From: Alphaproteobacteria bacterium
GTDB taxonomy: Bacteria > Pseudomonadota > Alphaproteobacteria > Micavibrionales > Micavibrionaceae
Direction: 5' to 3'
Length of the DNA: 64,000 nucleotides
Assembly: GCA_009995595.1 (NCBI GenBank)
Contig: JAACPE010000001.1
Location: forward strand, 744,001-808,000
Below the pieces are notes generated by a model. It worked only from the letters and a program-made list of their open reading frames with translations. It was not told the origin of the DNA and searched no databases. The position numbers and the translations under genes are program-made. Numbering within the stretch: the stretch's first letter is position 1; each line of letters opens with the position of its first letter. Positions 8,687 through 18,881 of the stretch are shown here, one piece after another.

Positions 8687-9090
8687 TACGCGGCCTCCTT
8701 TTTGGGTTTCGTGATGAACTTTGTCATATCGGGTTTGAAATAATGAGGGCCTTTCATGACCTTGCCATCGCCTTCGCGTCGAATGGGTTTTCCATCCGCG
8801 CCAAGCTTGGACATATTCGAGCGATGTACCTCGTTAAACGCATCCATTTTTATATTTTGTAAGCCAAAAGATAAAAAGGCACCATCGAGAACATATTGAA
8901 GGTCAATAAGCGCATCCAGCGTCTCGACAATATCATCGTTTTCAAGCGCCTCTTTCAGCTCATCGAGTTCTTCTTGGAGAAGATTAATACGAAGCTCTTT
9001 TGTCTGCATAGAACCCGTTGTCTGCTCAGACTCAACAGGCAAACCATAGGTTTCATGAAATTCTTGAACTTGGTCTAATGTTGTTTTCAT
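8686..9090 (-). CDS. MazG-like nucleotide pyrophosphohydrolase
   Basis: This 134-residue protein has the all-alpha NTP-PPase fold. The metal-binding helices show EELDELKEAL near residue 40 and ETLDALIDLQYV near 60, and the tail HRSNMSKLGADGKPIRREGDG is typical of phage-like and bacterial MazG-type enzymes. The likely role is hydrolysis of non-canonical NTPs to NMP and pyrophosphate. The start overlaps the nuoG stop as TAATG, indicating translational coupling. The exact substrate cannot be told from the sequence. Confidence 0.85.
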   Translation of the reverse strand: MKTTLDQVQEFHETYGLPVESEQTTGSMQTKELRINLLQEELDELKEALENDDIVETLDALIDLQYVLDGAFLSFGLQNIKMDAFNEVHRSNMSKLGADGKPIRREGDGKVMKGPHYFKPDMTKFITKPKKEAA

Positions 9091-11138
9091 TATTCCGCCG
9101 CCTTTAGGGTTTCATCGGGCATTACAAATTCTGCAGAGCATTTCATCATGGTCGCAGAGGCCTTTGTAATGACATTGGTCAGGTAGAAATTATCAATCGG
9201 GTTTTCAAACACTTTGGCAGTGACTGTGCCCTTTATATCGCCGAACGCGCCCCAAGCGGCAGGTGCAATCTCATCAACCATGCCAAAAGCAGTATATTGC
9301 GCGGTAAGCGCCGAACGAAGTTGCGCAAGATTATTGTAAGGTAAGGCATTTCCGCATTCTTCGGAAAGGGCGCGGATAATTGTCCAATCCTCACGTGCCT
9401 GACCCGGCGGGTCTATGGCTTGGCGGCCCCGTTGAACGCGTCCTTCTGTATTCATATAAAGGCCGCTTTTTTCGGTATAGGCCGCGCCTGGTAAAATAAC
9501 ATCTGCGCGGTGTGCTCCGGCATCACCATGATGACCTTGGTAAACAACAAACGCATGCGGATGGATATTATCGAGAGTTTGATGATTATCAACACCAAGC
9601 AAATAAACAAAGCCCATCTCGCCAAGGTCAAACGGATTGGTCAGAGTGAAACCCATCTCCAGCGCAGCCATGCGGCTTGCAGCATGATGAAGGACATTAA
9701 AACCATTCCAGCCATCTTTTACAACGCCTAGTTTTTCTGCCGCCGTGTAAAGCAAACCATGAAGCGCCAAACCATCTTCACGGGCAAAAACATCGGCGCC
9801 GACAATAATCATCGGGTTCTTGGCCTCTTTCAACGTCTTGGCGAAACCAGTTCGCGCATTTGAGAGTTTCTCTATATCCTGCGGCGATGTACCAATGTGC
9901 TCATACTCAAATGTCGCATCCATTTTCTCACCGATAAGGGCGATAGCAATGTTGCGCTCATAAAAAGCACGGCGAATACGGGCATTCAGTACAGCAGCTT
10001 CACGGCGCGGATTTGTCCCAACAAGCAAAATCGCATCAGCCTCATCCACGCCCGCAATACCTGAATTAAAGCGATAGCCTGATTTGTTCGTTACATCAAA
10101 TTGCGCGCCATCTACGCGGCATTCGAGGTTATCGGCGCCGAGTGATTTCATAAGACCTTTAAGCGCGAACATGCTTTCTGCGTCGCAAAGATCACCCGCT
10201 AAAGCCGCCATATTATTGGCCTTAAAGGTCTTCATTTTATCGGCTAGGTAAGACAGAGCTTCAGGCCATTCTACAGCGCGCAGTTTTTTGCTGACTTCGT
10301 CTTTAATATATGGACGATCAAGGCGCTTTTTCTTAAGGCCATCATAGGCAAAGCGTGTGCGATCATCGATCCATTCTTCATTGATGTCCTCATTCAGGCG
10401 CGGTAAAATACGAAGCACTTCATTACCCCGACTATCGACGCGGATATTACAGCCCAGCGCATCATGCACATCAATACTTTCAGTTTTCTTCAGCTCCCAT
10501 GAGCGTGCTTTAAAAGCATAAGGTTTGGACGTCAACGCACCAACGGGGCAAATGTCAATCATATTACCAGACATTTCAGTTGAGATTGCCTTGGCAATAA
10601 AAGTGCCGATTTCGGCATCTTCGCCGCGGTTGAGTTGACCCAATTCAGTCACGCCGGCAACTTCCTCACCAAAACGAACGCAGCGCGTGCAATTTATACA
10701 GCGCGTCATGGTAGTTTTGATTAAGGGGCCGAGCGGCTTATCCTTTACCGCACGTTTGTTCTCTGAGTAGCGTGAGCGATCAAAACCATAGGCAACCGCT
10801 TGGTCTTGAAGGTCACATTCACCGCCTTGGTCACATATAGGACAATCCAGCGGGTGATTAATAAGGAGCATTTCCATGACGCCTTTACGCGCCTTCTTCA
10901 CCATCGGGGAATCAGTCTTCACCACCATGCCTTCACCGCACGCCATCGCGCACGAGGCCACTGGTTTTGGCGGCCCGCCTTCAACCTCAACCAAACACAT
11001 GCGGCAATTAGCCGGCACGGTTAAACGGTCATGGTAACAAAAACGCGGAATTTCAATACCAATTTGCTCCGCCGCCTGAATGATGGATGTTCCCAGGGCA
11101 ACGTCAACTTCTTGGTTATTAATGGTAAGTTTTGGCAT
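9090..11138 (-). CDS. nuoG: NADH-quinone oxidoreductase subunit G
   Basis: This large peripheral-arm subunit of complex I passes electrons from NuoE/F toward NuoI. It has 682 residues, the mitochondrial-like length. The N-terminal 2Fe-2S ferredoxin domain shows CYHDRLTVPANCRMC and a further Cys pair. It is followed by HPLDCPICDQGGECDLQ and RCINCTRCVRF for the 4Fe-4S clusters, then a degenerate molybdopterin-oxidoreductase domain. The gene is divergent from purL and separated from nuoF by about 6 kb of other genes. Confidence 0.98.
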   Translation of the reverse strand: MPKLTINNQEVDVALGTSIIQAAEQIGIEIPRFCYHDRLTVPANCRMCLVEVEGGPPKPVASCAMACGEGMVVKTDSPMVKKARKGVMEMLLINHPLDCPICDQGGECDLQDQAVAYGFDRSRYSENKRAVKDKPLGPLIKTTMTRCINCTRCVRFGEEVAGVTELGQLNRGEDAEIGTFIAKAISTEMSGNMIDICPVGALTSKPYAFKARSWELKKTESIDVHDALGCNIRVDSRGNEVLRILPRLNEDINEEWIDDRTRFAYDGLKKKRLDRPYIKDEVSKKLRAVEWPEALSYLADKMKTFKANNMAALAGDLCDAESMFALKGLMKSLGADNLECRVDGAQFDVTNKSGYRFNSGIAGVDEADAILLVGTNPRREAAVLNARIRRAFYERNIAIALIGEKMDATFEYEHIGTSPQDIEKLSNARTGFAKTLKEAKNPMIIVGADVFAREDGLALHGLLYTAAEKLGVVKDGWNGFNVLHHAASRMAALEMGFTLTNPFDLGEMGFVYLLGVDNHQTLDNIHPHAFVVYQGHHGDAGAHRADVILPGAAYTEKSGLYMNTEGRVQRGRQAIDPPGQAREDWTIIRALSEECGNALPYNNLAQLRSALTAQYTAFGMVDEIAPAAWGAFGDIKGTVTAKVFENPIDNFYLTNVITKASATMMKCSAEFVMPDETLKAAE

Positions 11139-11313
11139 GAGAGGTTTTTCTGACTCATAATTTGTTATAACGGCCTAAAATTGCCTAAAGCGAACATCAA
11201 AAGCAAGGGGCAATACGGCAATAAGATAAAAATATAACGCCTTTTCGGGATATTCTGGTTTTTAGGTAAAATTTCCTTTGATTACAAAACCATTGCCCTT
11301 TAAAAGATCAGGC

Positions 11314-14259
11314 ATGGTACAGCGTATAGAAGTTTTCACCCTCACCGAAGATGGCCGCGCCAAAACGCTTGAGGATCAGTTCAAAAAATCAGGTCAAAAA
11401 GTCGATAGCGTGCGCGTTGTGGATGTTTATACGATTGAGGAAGGTATCAAAGATGCTGCTAGCCTCGATGATTGCCTGAAATCCTTTACCAATCCGGTGA
11501 CGCAAAAGGCGTTTGTTCTTGAGGCTGGTCAAGAACCTGCCAATGATTACATGGAAACGGCAGGTGATTTTGATTGGGCGCTTGAGATCGGCTATTTACC
11601 AGGTGTAACGGATAATATCGGCCATACGGCAAGCGAGCTTACCGCTCTCACCTTAGGGCGCAATAAAACACTCTATAGCTCTCGAGTTATTCTTTTAAAA
11701 GGCACTTTGAGCGAAGATGATGTTAAGGCATTAGCCGCTGATTTGCATAATCCTCTAATCCAACGCGCCTCTAACAAGAATAAAGCCCAATTTACCAAAG
11801 AGGGCGGCATGGACGCGTTTATTCCCCGCGTTGTCCTAGATAATAAAGGCGCAGCCATTGATAGTGTTGATTTAAATGTATCTGATGAGGAACTCATCAC
11901 GATCGGTAAAGAAGGCATCAAAAATGAAGATGGGACGCGCCGCGGCCCGCTTGGAATGTCGCTTTTATATATGCAGGCCGTTCAACAGCATTTTGCCAAA
12001 GAAGGACGCAATCCTACAGATGTAGAGCTTGAAACCCTCGCTCAGACATGGTCAGAGCACTGCAAGCACACAATCTTTGCGTCCCCTATCGATGACATTA
12101 AAGATGGTCTTTATAAGCATTACATTAAAGGCGCAACGAATGAGATCCGTAAAGCACGCGGCGATGATGACTTTTGCATCTCTGTCTTTAGCGATAATTC
12201 AGGGGGAATCATCTTTGATGATAACTGGATGATTACTGACAAGGTGGAAACGCACAACTCCCCTTCTGCGCTTGACCCGTTTGGCGGCGCGATTACGGGG
12301 ATTGTTGGTGTCAACCGTGACTGTCTTGGGTTTGGTCAGGGCGCAAAACCCGTTTTGAACCGTTATGGCTTTTGCCTTGCTGATCCGCGTAAAGACCTTG
12401 AATATTATCGCGGTAAAAACAAAATGAACCCGACACTTTCTCCTGACACTATTATGAAAGGTGTTGTCGCAGGCGTTGAGGCGGGCGGGAACCAATCGGG
12501 TATCCCAACCCCACAAGGGTTTATGTATTTTGATGACCGTTATGTCGGCAAGCCACTTGTATTTGCAGGGACTGTCGGCGTTATCCCGCGAGAAATTAAC
12601 GGCAAGCCAAGCCATATTAAATCTGCCAAAAATGGTGATCGTATTGTGATGATTGGCGGAAAAGTTGGCCGCGATGGTATTCACGGCGCAACGTTTTCCT
12701 CCGTGGCACTCGATGAAGGCTCCCCTGCAACGGCAGTACAAATTGGCGACCCGATTACGCAAAAGAAATTTATGGACGCTATTGTAAAAGAAATACGCGG
12801 CCTTGGCCTTTATAATGCCATCACGGATAACGGCGCGGGCGGCCTTGCGTCCTCTGTTGGTGAAATGGGCGAAAGCTCTGGCGGGTTTTGCCTCGCGCTT
12901 GATAAAGTGCCGCTTAAATATCCAGGCATGCAGCCATGGGAGATTTGGATCTCAGAGAGCCAAGAACGCATGACACTATCTGTACCTGCGCAAAACATCG
13001 ACACGCTTTTCAAATTACTTGAAAAACGCGGTGTAGAGGCCTGGGATATCGGGGAATTTAATAATTCTGGCCGCGCCGTTCTCACATGGCATGGCGATAC
13101 GGCGATGGATATGAGTATGGAGTTCCTCCATGACGGCATTCCAGAAACCCCGCTTAAAACAACATTCACGCGCGGTGGAGAGCCTGAGCCTGATATTGCA
13201 GAGCCAAGCGATTACGCCAAAATGCTAATTGATATGATGGGTCGCCTCAATATTTGTTCCAAAGAATTTGTAGCCGCGCAATATGATCATAACGTCCAAG
13301 GGTCTGCCGTATTAGGGCCCATACAAGGTCGCGGGCGTGTTTTTGCAGACGCCACAGTGTCGCGCCCTGTATTGAATTCCAAACGCGCCGCCGTTCTCTC
13401 CCAAGGGTTAGCGCCGCGTTACAGCGATATTGATACACACCACATGGCACGCGCCGCGCTTGATACAGCCGTTCGCAATGCTATTGCGGCAGGAGGAGAT
13501 ATTGATCATCTTGCCCTTTTGGACAATATTTGCTGGTGTTCCTCTGATGAGCCAGAGCGTTTAGGGCAACTGAAACGGGCAATGGCGGCGATTTATCACC
13601 TTGCCAAAACATACCGCACACCCTTTATTTCAGGCAAAGATAGTATGTTCAACGACTTCCGCGGTTATGATGCGGACAATAATCCTGTTACGATCTCTGT
13701 CCCGCCGACCCTTCTAATTTCAGCAATCGGCGTCATAGAAGATGTGGCACATGCCGTATCCATTGACCCGAAAGCGGCTGGTGATTTGGTTTATATCCTT
13801 GGCGAGACGAAAGACGAACTGGGTGGGTCAGAATATTATGACCATCTGGGGCATTTGGGCAATAACGTGCCAGAAATGCATGATGAACCAAACTATGCTC
13901 TCTACCGCGCTCTTACCATTGCCAACAAGCAACAGCTTTGCGCCTCTGCCATGGCTGTTGGATTTGGCGGCCTCGGTGTGACGCTTGCCAAAAAAGCAAT
14001 CGCAAGCGGGCTTGGCATGGATATTAGTATTGATAGCGATCTTCGTCTTGATAAGCTCCTGTTCTCTGAAAGTCAGGGACGGATCATTGTGACCGTTTCC
14101 CCTGACGATCAATCCGCCTTTGAAACAACCATGAGCGGGTTAGAACATGTCGCCTTAATCGGTGAAGTGACAAACTATAATCACTTATATATCAACGGTA
14201 TAAAAAACGATATTGAAGCATTATCTCAAAGCTATAAATCGACCTTGGGAGGGTATTAA
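11314..14259 (+). CDS. purL: Phosphoribosylformylglycinamidine synthase, PurS-PurL fusion
   Basis: This enzyme converts FGAR to FGAM in purine synthesis, using ammonia from PurQ. I prefer the ATG at 11314 (981 residues, beginning MVQRIEVFTL); a TTG at 11278 would add 12. The N-terminal part reads like a PurS domain. The PurL catalytic parts follow, with TWSEHCKHTIF near residue 245 and VETHNSPSALDPFGGAITG near 310. It stands 2 bases before purQ. Most alphaproteobacteria keep purS, purQ and purL separate, so the fusion is unusual and could be acquired. It lies between nuoF and nuoG on the opposite strand. Confidence 0.92.
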   Translation: MVQRIEVFTLTEDGRAKTLEDQFKKSGQKVDSVRVVDVYTIEEGIKDAASLDDCLKSFTNPVTQKAFVLEAGQEPANDYMETAGDFDWALEIGYLPGVTDNIGHTASELTALTLGRNKTLYSSRVILLKGTLSEDDVKALAADLHNPLIQRASNKNKAQFTKEGGMDAFIPRVVLDNKGAAIDSVDLNVSDEELITIGKEGIKNEDGTRRGPLGMSLLYMQAVQQHFAKEGRNPTDVELETLAQTWSEHCKHTIFASPIDDIKDGLYKHYIKGATNEIRKARGDDDFCISVFSDNSGGIIFDDNWMITDKVETHNSPSALDPFGGAITGIVGVNRDCLGFGQGAKPVLNRYGFCLADPRKDLEYYRGKNKMNPTLSPDTIMKGVVAGVEAGGNQSGIPTPQGFMYFDDRYVGKPLVFAGTVGVIPREINGKPSHIKSAKNGDRIVMIGGKVGRDGIHGATFSSVALDEGSPATAVQIGDPITQKKFMDAIVKEIRGLGLYNAITDNGAGGLASSVGEMGESSGGFCLALDKVPLKYPGMQPWEIWISESQERMTLSVPAQNIDTLFKLLEKRGVEAWDIGEFNNSGRAVLTWHGDTAMDMSMEFLHDGIPETPLKTTFTRGGEPEPDIAEPSDYAKMLIDMMGRLNICSKEFVAAQYDHNVQGSAVLGPIQGRGRVFADATVSRPVLNSKRAAVLSQGLAPRYSDIDTHHMARAALDTAVRNAIAAGGDIDHLALLDNICWCSSDEPERLGQLKRAMAAIYHLAKTYRTPFISGKDSMFNDFRGYDADNNPVTISVPPTLLISAIGVIEDVAHAVSIDPKAAGDLVYILGETKDELGGSEYYDHLGHLGNNVPEMHDEPNYALYRALTIANKQQLCASAMAVGFGGLGVTLAKKAIASGLGMDISIDSDLRLDKLLFSESQGRIIVTVSPDDQSAFETTMSGLEHVALIGEVTNYNHLYINGIKNDIEALSQSYKSTLGGY

Positions 14260-14261
14260 CG

Positions 14262-15095
14262 ATGACAAACACCGCCCCAAAGGCAATGGTCGTTACTGGA
14301 TACGGCCTGAATAGTGAGGAAGAAACAGCGTTTGCGTTTGAGCGTGTTGGATTTAACACCGTGATACGCCACATCAATGATCTGGCCGAAAACCCGAATG
14401 AACTTTACGAGATACAGGCGCTTTCCGTCCCTGGCGGATTTTCTTATGGCGATGATACAGGCTCTGGCAATGCGTTTGCCCAAAAGATGCGCCTGACTAT
14501 CGGGGACGCGCTTAAAGAATTCGTATCGCGTGATACATTGACCCTTGGCATCTGTAATGGTTGTCAAATTGTTGTGAATTTAGGTCTAGCCCCCGCATGT
14601 GATGGTCAATACGGCGTGCGTCAAGTAGCCGTGACCCATAATGCTAGCGCGCGGTATCAATGCCGGTGGATTGATTTGGGAGTGACATCACATAAATCCC
14701 CTTGGCTTGAGGGTGTGGTCAACATGCACATTCCTGTCGCCCATGGTGAAGGGCGCTTTATGATGGACGATGCGACGCTAAAAACCTTAAAAGACAACGA
14801 TCAAATCGCTTTGCGGTATACGAAAGACGGCAAACCTGCCAATGGTGAGTTCCCTTACAATCCGAACGGGTCAACCGATGATATAGCGGGAATTACAGAC
14901 GAATCTGGCCGCGTATTGGTTCTGATGCCCCACCCTGAGCGCGGAATGTTCACATGGCAGCGCGATGATTTTGCAGTGCTGAAAGACCAAGCGCGCCGTT
15001 TAGGCATGCCTTTGCCTGAAGAAGCGGACGGCCTTGCCCTTTTTGAAAACGCCGCCCGTTATTTCGGTGTTAATGCGATGAAAAAGACGGGTTAA
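14262..15095 (+). CDS. purQ: Phosphoribosylformylglycinamidine synthase, glutaminase subunit
   Basis: This glutamine amidotransferase supplies ammonia to PurL. At 277 residues it is longer than the usual alphaproteobacterial PurQ of about 225. The class I GATase features are present: PGGFSYGDD near residue 58, the nucleophile Cys in LGICNGCQ near residue 98, and the His-Glu pair in MPHPERGMF near 225. It starts 2 bases after the purL stop and is clearly co-transcribed. The extra length fits the PurQ partner of long PurSL-type enzymes. Confidence 0.95.
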   Translation: MTNTAPKAMVVTGYGLNSEEETAFAFERVGFNTVIRHINDLAENPNELYEIQALSVPGGFSYGDDTGSGNAFAQKMRLTIGDALKEFVSRDTLTLGICNGCQIVVNLGLAPACDGQYGVRQVAVTHNASARYQCRWIDLGVTSHKSPWLEGVVNMHIPVAHGEGRFMMDDATLKTLKDNDQIALRYTKDGKPANGEFPYNPNGSTDDIAGITDESGRVLVLMPHPERGMFTWQRDDFAVLKDQARRLGMPLPEEADGLALFENAARYFGVNAMKKTG

Positions 15096-15155
15096 TAACC
15101 AGACTTATTCTAAAATTCCCAAAAGCAACCGCTGTAAAAAATACCGAGCTTTTAA

Positions 15156-15704
15156 TTAAGCAGCTTTTCTCACATCACTTGTCGAAACATGTGGAAAATC
15201 CACATCTGTGTCGGCAACGTGATTGAAATAGTTTGTGAAGATATTAAAGGCAATCACAGCAACCATCTCTAAAACTTCGCCTTCTGAAAAACCAGCCTCT
15301 TTAACGGCTTTTACGTCCGCATCGGATACATTTCCGCGGCTTTCAACAGTTTTGGCGGCAAAAGTAAGGGCGGCTTGGGTTTTTGCGTCCTCTGATTGGC
15401 CTTTAAGATTGTGCTTTAATTCTTCTGTCGTTAAGCCTGCGCCTTCACCAATTTTAGTATGCGCGGAAGCACAATAATCACAGCCGTGAAGACCCGCAAC
15501 GGTGAGCGCTAGGCTCTCTCTCAGTTTTGTAGAAATTGATGTCTTGCCGAGCGCGCCTGATCCTTGCATGTAAAAATCAAGAACAGCGGGCGAATGAGCA
15601 AAAGTTTGAAAAATATTCGGCACAGAGCCAAGCTTTGCCTTTACGCCATCAAGTTGTTTTTGTGCCTCTGCGGCGGGTGATGTGTTTGGGGCGATACGTG
15701 CCAT
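15156..15704 (-). CDS. AhpD-like carboxymuconolactone decarboxylase family protein
   Basis: This 182-residue peroxidase-like protein has the redox motif CDYCASAH near residue 75, with the two active-site cysteines and the conserved His. This is the signature of AhpD-type alkylhydroperoxidases. I chose the ATG at 15704 because GGAGAC lies 5 bases in front of it; an upstream ATG at 15740 has no ribosome site. The protein may detoxify peroxides. It stands alone, convergent with purQ. Its physiological partner is unknown. Confidence 0.87.
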   Translation of the reverse strand: MARIAPNTSPAAEAQKQLDGVKAKLGSVPNIFQTFAHSPAVLDFYMQGSGALGKTSISTKLRESLALTVAGLHGCDYCASAHTKIGEGAGLTTEELKHNLKGQSEDAKTQAALTFAAKTVESRGNVSDADVKAVKEAGFSEGEVLEMVAVIAFNIFTNYFNHVADTDVDFPHVSTSDVRKAA

Positions 15705-15851
15705 AATAGTCTCCATTTTTATAGGGGTTAAAATATGCATTGTGAATTCGTTAATATCATACGCTTGTTACAAATAAGTGTCCATTTTCTTTAAATAATA
15801 AAATTCATGTTGTGCGGATATAAGACTTAAAATATTTTACACTCACAATCG

Positions 15852-15857
15852 TATAAT
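15852..15857 (+). promoter_or_regulatory. -10 element of the symporter gene
   Basis: A perfect TATAAT stands 30 bases before the start codon. The -35 region is AT-rich and shows no good match. Confidence 0.35.
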
Positions 15858-15887
15858 TATTATCGGTTCATACAACTGGGGGAATGA

Positions 15888-17354
15888 ATGTTAATTGGAT
15901 TTGTTTGTCTTTATATGATTATTTCAATTGCCGTTGGCCTATATGCGGCGCGGCGCGTTCATAATTCAACCGATTACGTCGTAGCAGGACGATCCCTCCC
16001 CCTTTACATCACTATCGCAACCGTTTTTGCCACATGGTTTGGAAGCGAAACCGTTTTGGGCGTTCCCGCGACATTTATTGAAGAAGGCTTAGGCGGGGTT
16101 ATTGGCGACCCGTTTGGCGCGGCAATGTGCCTTATACTCGTTGGTTTGGTTTTTGCGGCGCGTTTATATCGCATGAAGCTTCTGACAATTGGCGATTTTT
16201 ACAAACAAAAATATGGCCGTAAGGTTGAGGTGATTGTTTCTCTCTTTATCTGCACCAGCTATCTAGGGTGGGTTGCAGCGCAGGTCATGGCGCTTGGCCT
16301 TGTTTTTCACATTGTTACCCATGGGGCGCTTTCCCAAGAATGGGGCATGGTTTTGGGCATCTCGATTGTTCTGCTCTATACAATATTTGGTGGGATGTGG
16401 TCTGTTGCGATTACTGATTTCATGCAAATGGCCGTCATTACAATTGGCCTTTTCATTATTGCCTATGTTATTTCAGGCATTGCGGGGGGTGCAGATATAG
16501 TCATCAATCATGCGATTGATAACCAAGCTTTCAGCAATTTTTGGCCTGAGCTGACTCTGCCCGCCATATTAGCGTTTATTGCCGCTTGGATTACTCTGGG
16601 GTTTGGCTCTATCCCGCAGCAAGATGTGTTTCAGCGCGTCATGTCTGCCAAAGATGAAAAAACCGCCGTGCGCGGCACAATCATTGGGGGCGTGGCTTAT
16701 TTCTTCTTTGCGTTTATTCCGATTTATCTGGCCTATTCAGCGTTCATTATTGAACCTGATACGGTGGCAACACAATTGACAGAAGACTCGCAAGTTATTC
16801 TCCCTTCGCTTATCTTAAATCATACGCCGCTATGGATACAGATTATCTTCTTTGGCGCGCTTTTATCCGCCATCATGTCAACGGCATCAGGGACGTTGCT
16901 CGCGCCTTCCGTGACCTTTGCAGAAAATATTTTGAAAGGCTTTATGCCCAAAATTAGCGATAAGAACTTTTTACGCCTTATCCGTTTTTGTGTTTTGGGT
17001 TTTGCGTGCACCGTTTTATTTATTGCAATTAATAGTGAGCTTTCCATTTTTGAGATGGTAGAGAATGCTTATAAAGTAACGCTTGTGGGGGCGATTGTGC
17101 CGCTCTTTGCCGGGCTATATTGGAAGCGCGCCCATACTGACGGCGCTTTGACTTCAATTGGCATGGGGCTTGTGACATGGCTTTCAATCGAAGGGCTTAT
17201 TATTTGCGCAGACCAAGAAAATGGATGCACACTACCCTTGCTATCACCCGAAACAATTCAAGCCATTCTTATTTGGCCGCCGCAACTTGCAGGTTTTGTC
17301 GCGGCTATCATTGGCATGGTTTTGGGAAGTTATTTGATTAAAGCAAAAGCGTAA
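15888..17354 (+). CDS. Sodium:solute symporter family protein
   Basis: This 488-residue inner-membrane transporter belongs to the SSS family (LeuT fold). About 13 membrane segments are visible. Family features include DYVVAGRSLPL near residue 29, the TVFATWFGSETVLGVPATF region for sodium binding, and GFGSIPQQDVFQRVMSAKDEKTA near 235. The ATG follows a GGGGGA ribosome site. The substrate is not readable; proline, pantothenate and similar solutes are all possible. It sits on the plus strand inside the nuo locus. Confidence 0.92.
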   Translation: MLIGFVCLYMIISIAVGLYAARRVHNSTDYVVAGRSLPLYITIATVFATWFGSETVLGVPATFIEEGLGGVIGDPFGAAMCLILVGLVFAARLYRMKLLTIGDFYKQKYGRKVEVIVSLFICTSYLGWVAAQVMALGLVFHIVTHGALSQEWGMVLGISIVLLYTIFGGMWSVAITDFMQMAVITIGLFIIAYVISGIAGGADIVINHAIDNQAFSNFWPELTLPAILAFIAAWITLGFGSIPQQDVFQRVMSAKDEKTAVRGTIIGGVAYFFFAFIPIYLAYSAFIIEPDTVATQLTEDSQVILPSLILNHTPLWIQIIFFGALLSAIMSTASGTLLAPSVTFAENILKGFMPKISDKNFLRLIRFCVLGFACTVLFIAINSELSIFEMVENAYKVTLVGAIVPLFAGLYWKRAHTDGALTSIGMGLVTWLSIEGLIICADQENGCTLPLLSPETIQAILIWPPQLAGFVAAIIGMVLGSYLIKAKA

Positions 17355-17363
17355 CGCGTTCGC

Positions 17364-17561
17364 TCACATTTTTCGCGCTGGACCATAATGTTGTCGCAGA
17401 CGCCGCTCTTGCGCCGCTCCAATGTCACTAGACATTATTCCTTTTGGATTTTCAGCCTGTGGGTCGCGCCGTGCAGGATATCCTTTATGACTTGGCGTAA
17501 ATTCGTTACGCGGCAATCTCGGCTCTTCGCCCCATTGGCGATCTTCAGGCGGCTTAAACAT
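17364..17561 (-). CDS. Small basic protein after purine/symporter block, upstream of nothing known
   Basis: This 65-residue protein is rich in Arg, Pro, Gln and Glu and has no hydrophobic segment. The ATG at 17561 has a strong AAGGAG ribosome site 8 bases upstream, which supports a real gene. It lies 33 bases downstream of the nuoF stop, so it is probably a trailing member of the nuoEF transcript. No family is recognised. The composition suggests an unstructured, nucleic-acid- or ribosome-binding type protein, but this is only a guess. Confidence 0.55.
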   Translation of the reverse strand: MFKPPEDRQWGEEPRLPRNEFTPSHKGYPARRDPQAENPKGIMSSDIGAAQERRLRQHYGPARKM

Positions 17562-17594
17562 AGTATTACTCCTTAAAAAGTGATTGAGATAAAA

Positions 17595-18881
17595 TTAAGC
17601 CGCCTTCTTTGCCTTACGATAGGCTAAAATACGTGCTTCAACCTCTGGTCTAAAATGACGCATTAGTCCCTGAATTGGCCATGCTGATGCATCGCCATGC
17701 GCGCAAATTGTGTGGCCTTCGATCTCTTTTGTGACATCAAGAAGCATATCAATTTCTTCAAGCTCTGCATCCCCTTTCACCATACGGGTCATCACGCGCC
17801 AAAGCCATCCTGTACCCTCACGGCATGGTGTACATTGGCCACAACTTTCATGCTTATAAAAATAAGAAAGGCGCGCAATCGCATAAATAATGTCGGTTGA
17901 TTTATCCATGACGATTAAACCCGCCGTTCCTAAACCCGATTGCACTTCGCGCAAAGAGTCAAAATCCATAAGCACTGTATCGCAAATCTCAGCAGGCAGG
18001 AGCGGACAAGACGAACCACCCGGAATAACAGCCTTTAGGTTATCCCAACCACCACGAACACCGCCCGCATGTTTCTCAATGAGGTCCTTCATGCGAATGC
18101 CCATTTCTTCCTCGACGACGCAAGGGGAATTCACATGGCCAGAAATGCAAAAGAGCTTAGTGCCTGTGTTTTTCTCATCCTTACCAAAAGAAGCAAACCA
18201 GCTTCCGCCGCGTCTTAAAATTGTAGGAACTGACGCAATTGTTTCCACATTATTGATGGTTGTCGGCGCGGAATAAAGTCCCGCCATAGCAGGAAATGGT
18301 GGCTTATTACGTGGTTGCCCTTTTTTACCTTCGAGCGATTCAAGCAAAGCGGTCTCTTCGCCGCAAATATACGCGCCCGCGCCCCTGTGTAAGGTCACAT
18401 CAAAATCCCAGCCAGACCCAGCCGCATTTTTACCAAGCAACCCAGCCGCGCGCGCTTCTTCAATAGCCTGAACGACTTCAGATCCTTCATGCACAAATTC
18501 TCCACGAATATAAATAAACGCGTGATGTGCCTGCATAGCAAAACCTGCCAGTAGCGCCCCTTCAATAAGTTTATGGGGATCATGGCGCATAATCTCACGA
18601 TCTTTACAAGTGCCTGGCTCCGACTCATCTGCATTAATAACGAGGTAATGCGGTTTGTCTTTCAGCTCTTTTGGCATGAACGACCATTTAAGTCCCGTCG
18701 GAAACCCAGCGCCGCCGCGACCGCGTAGACCTGATTTTTTCATTTCCTCAATGATCCATTCACGCCCTTTTTTAATCAGCGCCGCCGTACCATCCCAATC
18801 ACCACGCTTTTTGGCGTATTCAAGGTTAAACGGCTCAAACCCATAAAGGTTGGTGTAAATTCTATCTTTATCGCTGAGCAT
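17595..18881 (-). CDS. nuoF: NADH-quinone oxidoreductase subunit F
   Basis: This subunit is the NADH entry point of complex I; it binds NADH, FMN and cluster N3. It has 428 residues. The glycine-rich site [16 protein letters not shown] lies near residue 51 and the FMN region [14 protein letters not shown] near 167. Cluster N3 ligands are Cys347, Cys350, Cys353 and Cys393, in [11 protein letters not shown] and TICAHGDA. The start overlaps the nuoE stop as TAATG. Confidence 0.99.
   Translation of the reverse strand: MLSDKDRIYTNLYGFEPFNLEYAKKRGDWDGTAALIKKGREWIIEEMKKSGLRGRGGAGFPTGLKWSFMPKELKDKPHYLVINADESEPGTCKDREIMRHDPHKLIEGALLAGFAMQAHHAFIYIRGEFVHEGSEVVQAIEEARAAGLLGKNAAGSGWDFDVTLHRGAGAYICGEETALLESLEGKKGQPRNKPPFPAMAGLYSAPTTINNVETIASVPTILRRGGSWFASFGKDEKNTGTKLFCISGHVNSPCVVEEEMGIRMKDLIEKHAGGVRGGWDNLKAVIPGGSSCPLLPAEICDTVLMDFDSLREVQSGLGTAGLIVMDKSTDIIYAIARLSYFYKHESCGQCTPCREGTGWLWRVMTRMVKGDAELEEIDMLLDVTKEIEGHTICAHGDASAWPIQGLMRHFRPEVEARILAYRKAKKAA

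Noticed and set aside
12199-12762. 187-codon open frame opposite purL
   Set aside because: It lies wholly antisense to conserved PurL motifs, with no ribosome site and odd composition (shadow of codon bias).
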